From: Umbelopsis ramanniana AG | Taxonomy: Eukaryota > Mucoromycota > Umbelopsidomycetes > Umbelopsidales > Umbelopsidaceae | Assembly: GCF_025399195.1 (NCBI RefSeq) | Contig: NW_026252092.1 | Location: 248,001-312,000, forward strand | Length of the DNA stretch: 64,000 bases | Direction: 5' to 3' | Shown here: positions 57,801-64,000 of the stretch, piece by piece | Layout: every line of letters starts with the position of its first letter | Position numbering within the stretch: the stretch's first letter is position 1 | The notes under the pieces: model-generated | Told to the model about the DNA's origin: nothing | Seen by the model: only the letters and a program-made list of their open reading frames with translations | Databases searched by the model: none | Position numbers and translations under genes: made by a program

Positions 57801-59614
57801 CTGGTATTTTTGGGAAGAATCTCATGGAGTCTCCAATCAAACAAGTAATCAAGTCTCATACGGAATCAGCTACACGGGCTTCCTCCTACCGCCACGAAAA
57901 GGCGTCAACTGAAGCATCAAGTCATATGAAATTTACTTTTAACGATCGTATTGTTCCAGTATATCCTTTCGAAGCAGAAGCCAATCTGAACTCTGTCCGC
58001 AACGTTGCAAGTAGCCGCATAACCTCATTATCACGACCTACTCCATATTCAAGTAAGGGGCACAGTGTTTTATTAAACAGATGGTCTATACTTTCAAAGC
58101 AGAACGGGAAATCTCTAAGGGCCATTGAGGAAGCTCTACAAGAGTACCTTTCCAAAGAATATAAAGCCACTGGAAAAACCTTTGAGGTCCAGAAAGATGA
58201 AATGCGGAATATCGTTGAGGAATACGATGATGATATGGATTTTGACGACAACTTACAATATCAAACAGACGAAGGTGCTCTTCTTCTTCCCAATGATCCT
58301 AGAAGGTACAACCAATTAGATGATACCAAAAGTAAACAAGTTGACTTCAAGTCCTTTGCAAATGGCGATGACTTTGGCGATGACCTTTTCGACCTCTCCT
58401 CTGAAGAGGGCAATACAGGACTCGCGATTTCTCATGAAAACCAGCCAAATTCAATCGAACAACCAACTCCAATGTCGAAAAATGATGATGCAGCGAGTTA
58501 CTTTAAGAACAATGGCCACTCAAAACCTCCTCGTGACAACTTCTCTGATAGCGATGAAGATTGCCTCGAATTCGATTTTGCGGAATTGGATCTCACTATA
58601 CTGGAAAACAAGCTTGATTTGGAAGGAGGATATACCCTTGCTGAAAGATCGCCACCCTTTCGCTCGGTAAAAAACTATTCAGAGGTTATCGCGCTCAGCT
58701 CTGATTCAGATACGCCTGTTCTGGATGACACCCCTCGTCGAAGTGACAACAGAGTGTCTGATGAAGATGAAGTAGTAGGATATGGTGAAGATGACGCAAT
58801 GAATGACATGCATTCATCATCGCTACCTGCTGAACAATCTCGAAAGGTAAATGGGTTTGAAGAGTTACTAGCCAGCCCTGAAGAAAAGCCTGAAGATTCC
58901 AGTCTGCTAGCTGAATCCTTTGAACATGGTCATTCTTCTTCAAACGTGTCAAACGTGGGGACAATGTCTCAAAAGACCTCACCTCTAAAGCATAGACATA
59001 CACACGCTCAACGAAGACAACGTATTCTGTACTCGTCACAAACTGATGATGCATTTTCTTCGCCTCTCCGACCATCACATACCAATACCTTGGCACCTTC
59101 AGGCTCAAACAGCTCACCATCGGGTCGAAGAATTGCTCCAAAAGTTCAGCTACCCAAAAGCGCTCATTTTCGACAACGCAATCCATTCCTAGACCTAGAA
59201 GCTTCAGAGTCTGGTGAAGGGGCTTCTAGTGATGTTGAAGATGATCAGAGATCATCATTTATAGATTCTTTCATTGATGATAACACGATTGGGTCAAGTA
59301 GCATGACAAACTCTCCAAATACCAATCGGCCAGCGTCTACCAATATGTACGCAATATACCGCCAGAGCCTCATCAGCCCTGAGCAAAAAGGATCCACTGG
59401 ATCGAATAATATTTTCAACCATACAAACCGACCTAGATACCTCCAGCGTGTATTGGAAAACTTAGATAATGCAGAGGAAGCAGAAGAAGAAGATAGTCTT
59501 GACTTGACTGAACCCTCTGAGCGTCTGCTAACTACAGATCAACCGACTTCGCAGAACTCGCATGCATCTGACTCGGCTCACCTTACCAACTCGTATGATT
59601 CTGATTTCATGTAA
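54845..59614 (+). CDS. MPH1: FANCM/Mph1 family DNA helicase
   Basis: Three exons (54845-56605, 56688-56816, 56879-59614) give 1541 residues. The SF2 helicase core has motif I (MPTGLGKT, about 174), Ia ([10 protein letters not shown]), DEAH (277-280), motif III (LALTATPG), motif V ([17 protein letters not shown]) and motif VI (QRLGRTGR, 632-639). A helical insert between the two RecA lobes is typical of Mph1/FANCM. The C-terminal 800 residues are acidic, Ser-rich and poorly conserved in appearance. The enzyme remodels stalled forks and D-loops in the nucleus. A nuclease (ERCC4-like) domain is not visible, consistent with fungal Mph1. The start was chosen at 54845 because the ATG four bases upstream is out of frame. 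Confidence 0.92.
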
Positions 59615-60032
59615 ATATTGTAAAATTTTATTATTGATGTATAATAAACTGGTAACGATAGTGCCTTGTATACAGTATTCGAATAACAATTTACTTTGGT
59701 AAACCACAATACAAATGTATCATTGCAACTTCTGGCTGTCTGACTAATCCAATCAGTGTGTCAAAGTAAAGTGTACCATTTTACCACATTAAATTTATTC
59801 TTATCTTGAGGTATCTGTTGCATCTTCTTGGAATAAAAATAGCAACATCTAGTGTGCATGAAGTTGGCAGGTGAAGGAAATTCTTCTTCACTGAGTTCAA
59901 ACCAAACGGCTCTGGCCAAGGCGATTGACTGCTTGTCACACGAGTCGCGTTTGAAAAGCGGCAAAAAATAAAATAATAAAAAAAATAATTCGATACGCGC
60001 CGCAGTTTCAACAACGTTACTCTTCATTCTCA
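59615..60032. other. Intergenic, MPH1 to POL3
   Basis: 418 bp. AATAAA near 59641 would suit MPH1 polyadenylation. The right part is the POL3 promoter, with an A/T-rich block (59960-59990). No MluI-type ACGCGT box was seen; an ACGCGC occurs near 59995. Confidence 0.4.
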
Positions 60033-63000
60033 ATGGTAGCAGCAGCAAACCCAAAACGACAGAACGAGAATGAGTCGTCAAAGGCCTCAGACGATATTGA
60101 AGTGTCAGTTGAACCATTTAACCCTGCAACGTCCTTGAAGAAGCGCAAAACTGGAGATCCCAACCTTGCCAAATCGGCCTTCGAAGACACATTGCACAAC
60201 TTTGCCGAAGCTGACGAGCAGAGCAGCACTTGTGAGTTTCACTGTCGCATAAAGTTCTTCTTCGTTATGAGGCATCGTCTAATTCACGTTTTGGTTGTCT
60301 TATAGTGGAGAATTCGGAGAGAGCATGGGCACGACGTCCACCACCGAAGCTTAACCCTGCCACAGACAAATTAGGTACTTGGGACATGTCATGCTTTGAA
60401 TGGAATATTTAGAGACGGTGATATTAATGGTGTAACTTCAGTATTTCAGCAAATTGAAGCGGATGAATATATAGACTACACGTTAAATCGACCCGTCGTT
60501 AGATTCTTCGGCGTAACAAAAGTAGGCACAATTTTTTCTTTCCATCTCAGTTTGGTACAGTTATTGTAGGTCTGCTCACCAGCACTTCTTCATTCAGGAC
60601 GGTAATAGTGTATTGTGCCATGTACATGGTTTCCTACCTTACTTCTATGTTCCTGCGCCCGTTGGATTTCTACCTACACACGTAGAGTCTCTAAAGCGCA
60701 TACTTACTTCATCCCTGGGCATAACCGGCAGCATTGTCAATGTTGAAATATGTCTCAAGCAAAGTATATACGGTTATCATGGAGATTCCAAATCACCATT
60801 CATCAAAATCACTGTCAACGAACCAAAGACAATTGCTAAAGCCAGAGCGAAGTTTGAAACAGGACTCACTGTGCCCGGCTACGATAAGCCTGTTATTGCA
60901 GAAACCACCTATGAGAGCAATCTGGCCTATCTTTTACGTTTTATGATTGACTGCAAGGTATATTATCTGCTCTGCGCTGCCATCTGCGCTGATATTTCTA
61001 ACAATTGATCATATCAATCAGGTCACTGGATCAAACTGGATCGAATTACCGGCCGGAACCTACTCTATGAGGCAAAATACCGTGTCGCACGCCCAGATCG
61101 AAGTTGACATTCTGTAAGTATTATCAGACCTAAATACGTATGACTGAATGGAGAGCATCCCATTAACGCATGATTGAAAAAAGTCATGACAAGTTTATCA
61201 GCCATCCTACGGAAAGCGAGTGGAGTGACATTGCTCCGCTACGAGTTCTCAGCTTTGATATCGAGTGTGCTGGACGCAAGGGTATTTTCCCAGAACCAGA
61301 AGTGGATCCAGTCATTCAGATTGCCACAGTTGTGAAAATACAAGGTAAGCATATGGCACTATCAATGCGTTGCTTTCAATCGACCGCTCACTCGACTTTC
61401 TTTCATTAGGCGAAACAAAACCATTCATTCGCAACGTGTTTACTCTAAACTCTTGTGCTCATATTGTCGGAACACATACTCTTGAATTCTATGACGAAAA
61501 AGAGCTACTACAAAAGTGGAGAGACTTTGTAATTGAGATTGACCCAGATGTCGTTGTAGGCTATAACACTAGCAACTTCGATTTCCCATATCTGCTGGAC
61601 AGAGCAAAGCATCTAGGCGTCGACAAATTCCCTTTTCTTGGTCGCATTCGAGGTATGTGTCGGTACGACGCTGCTACTTTTTTCGTTCGACAATGTAGTA
61701 ACATACAATTTTAGGCGTGAAGACAGAAGCCAAGGATACGAAGTTTTCATCCAAGGCATATGGCACGCGTGAGAATAAGGCAATCAACATGGAAGGAAGA
61801 CTGCAGCTTGACATGCTGCAGGTTATGCAACGTGACTACAAGCTTCGTTCATATACATTGAATTCTGTTTGTGCACAATTTTTAGGTATGCATGATATAC
61901 GAATGCCTGTAACCTTCTATACTGTCCGTGTACTTACCTCTAACCCAATGCTAGGCGAACAAAAAGAAGACGTACATCATTCCATCATTACAGACCTGCA
62001 AAATGGTAATGCTGAAACTCGAAGAAGATTAGCAGTATACTGTTTGAAGGTGAGGAAACGTTTTAACTACGCATTCAACCTTGGGCTCTATGGCCGTCAA
62101 ACTGACCGGTCATTTTTCTAATTGTTCAGGATGCGTATCTTCCTCTGCGGCTGATGGACAAGCTGATGTGTTTATACAACTATACTGAAATGGCTCGTGT
62201 AACGGGTATTCCTTTCAACTATGTGCTAGTACGTGGACAGCAGATCAAGGTCATATCTCAGCTGTATAGAAAGGCATTGGAGCAAGATTTGGTTATCCCC
62301 GCCATTCGTACTGAGAGTATGTTTATATTAGCTATATAATTTTTGGTATGTGTCCATGGAAGCTAACAACGGCGTTCTCTTTTAGTGGGCGATGAACAAT
62401 ATGAAGGTGCAACTGTCATTGAGCCAACTAAAGGATACTACGACGTTCCAATTGCCACACTGGATTTCAGCTCCCTGTATCCATCCATTATGCAAGCTCA
62501 TAATTTGTGCTATACCACACTGGTATCTTCTAGTACAATTGAAAAACTTAATTTAGTCAAAGATGAAGACTACATAATTACACCAAACAATGGTAATCTC
62601 GGAATTTGATCTGATAGAGTACAAACGTACTGTGTCACAGCTCCTAATCTATGTTTCTATTTAGATTTCTTCGTCAAGTCAAATCGGCGGCCTGGACTCC
62701 TTCCTGAAATTCTGACAGAACTCCTTGCAGCACGTAAAAGAGCCAAGGCAGATTTAAAAAAGGAAACAGATCCATTCAAGCGAGCTGTGTTAGACGGTAG
62801 ACAGCTCGCGTTAAAGGTTTGTTAGGCCTTCGTGTCCTCTTGTCGGGTCACGCCTGAATACTAACGTATACCAATGACATTTAGATCAGTGCAAACTCTG
62901 TTTATGGTTTCACAGGTGCAACGATTGGAAAGCTGCCATGTTTGCAAATTTCGTCAAGTACAACAGCTTACGGTAGACAGATGATCATGAAAACTAAACA

Positions 63001-64000
63001 AGTTGTCGAAGATACCTTTAACATCAAAAATGGATATAAGCATGATGCGCAAGTTATTTATGGAGATACCGATTCGGTCATGATCAAGTTTGGCGTCGAT
63101 AACTTGGAAGAAGCTATGGAGCTTGGTAAGAAAGAATCAGATTGGTCTGTTTATTAGGTGTTATTCGACGGCTAACCTATGAAATCTGCTAAAACAGGAA
63201 CCATTGCTTCACAGCTTGTGACTAAAGAGTTTATTCGGCCCATCAATTTGGAGTTTGAAAAAGTTTACTTCCCATATCTTCTCATCAACAAGAAACGATA
63301 TGCTGGTCTGTACTGGACAAACCCGAAAAAGTATGATAAACTTGATTCAAAGGGTATTGAGGTAAGGCCGTATAAATTATATATATCTTCCTGTCTTCCT
63401 ATCGTTCCAACACAGCATTTCGCAGACCGTAAGAAGAGATAATTGTCGATTGGTACAAACTGTGATCGAAACATGCTTGCATAAACTCCTCATTGATCGA
63501 GATGTTAACGGAGCTCAAGAGTAAGTAACTAGATGTTTCCCCACTGAACAGCTTTGATTCATGTACTGATCTCCATTTTGTGCTTCAGGTTCGTCAAGCG
63601 GACCATCGCGGACCTGTTACAAAACAAGGTCGATCTTTCAAATCTCGTTATCACTAAAGCCCTCAGTAAATCCGACTATGCAGGAAAACAAGCTCACGTT
63701 GAACTAGCTGAACGTATGCGTCAACGTGATGCAGGGTCCGCGCCAGCTCTTGGAGATCGTGTTGCATATGTTATTATAAAAGGCGCTAAAGGTATGTCTT
63801 AAAGTGTCAAAATATAGCTTCTATCATATGCTTATCAATTTGATTCCATAATAGGCGCTGCTGCGTACGAGAAATCAGAAGATCCTATATACGTTCTAGA
63901 GAACAATATACCAATTGATACGAAATACTATCTGGATAACCAACTTTCCAAGCCTTTGATGAGAATCTTCGAACCCATCTTGGGTGATAAAGCGGAATCA
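60033..64000 (+). CDS. POL3: DNA polymerase delta catalytic subunit, 5' part (runs off window)
   Basis: Seventeen exons are visible (60033-60231, 60306-60374, 60442-60521, 60598-60957, 61022-61113, 61184-61344, 61410-61652, 61715-61885, 61955-62049, 62130-62316, 62386-62592, 62665-62816, 62885-63125, 63198-63361, 63426-63520, 63589-63791, 63855 onward). The exonuclease domain has FDIECAG (Asp292, Glu294) and [12 protein letters not shown]. The family-B polymerase motifs are [10 protein letters not shown] (A), [15 protein letters not shown] (B) and YGDTDSVM (C). The C-terminal zinc and iron-sulphur modules lie beyond the window. Pol delta performs lagging-strand synthesis and proofreading. Several joins (for example [15 protein letters not shown]) were set by family continuity. 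Confidence 0.95.

Overview
This window comes from a compact, intron-rich fungal nuclear genome. Most genes have several short introns (about 50-110 nt, GT...AG, often with a CTAAC/CTAAT-like branch site). Intergenic gaps are short and several gene pairs are divergent. The gene set is fungal (SAGA subunit, Zn2Cys6 factor, Mph1/FANCM, MATA-type HMG box). A likely homologue of the minor-spliceosome protein SNRNP25 and a nuclease-like gene of a kind I associate with Mucorales suggest an early-diverging fungus, probably Mucoromycota. That lineage call is an inference. All exon structures were built by hand from splice sites and reading-frame continuity, without transcripts or database searches.

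Layout, left to right. 1-3.2 kb: the 3' part of a muniscin (Syp1/FCHO) endocytic adaptor, a secreted Shewanella-like phosphatase, and an HSP20 chaperone with a TATA box and a heat-shock-like element. 3.4-8.9 kb: an accessory island with an Rpn/PD-(D/E)XK-like gene carrying four 57-nt repeats, then two decayed head-to-tail copies of an unknown multi-exon gene plus small inverted-repeat elements. 8.9-18.6 kb: SNRNP25-like, ADA3/NGG1, CGR1, mitochondrial uL22, NADPH-cytochrome P450 reductase and mitochondrial thioredoxin. 19.5-26.4 kb: a 14-TM DHA2-type transporter in 13 exons, an HMG-box protein, and NOL8/Nop8. 26.5-32.9 kb: a CC2D1/Lgd-like ESCRT regulator with a UBA domain, a serine hydrolase, CMC1 and eL43. 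33.5-44.3 kb: a small type-I membrane protein, a large gene-poor gap, a membrane-anchored alpha/beta hydrolase, a DH-PH RhoGEF with an unusual C-terminus, and a VIP36-like lectin. 45-53 kb: a very large copper P-type ATPase with eight metal-binding domains, and a Zn2Cys6 transcription factor. 54-64 kb: VPS71/ZNHIT1 (SWR1), FANCM/Mph1 helicase, and the 5' two thirds or so of DNA polymerase delta (POL3), which runs off the window.

Themes. Genome-maintenance and chromatin genes cluster at the right end (VPS71, FANCM, POL3) and ribosome-related genes are scattered (CGR1, uL22m, NOL8, eL43). Three divergent pairs share short promoters: ADA3/CGR1 (180 bp), NOL8/CC2D1 (144 bp) and VPS71/FANCM (157 bp). 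CACGTG-type sites lie upstream of eL43 and between ADA3 and CGR1. The least expected features are the eight-HMA copper pump with a cysteine cluster in its cytosolic domain, the UBA-containing CC2D1 protein, the RhoGEF tail, and the duplicated relic island with its MITE-like inserts.
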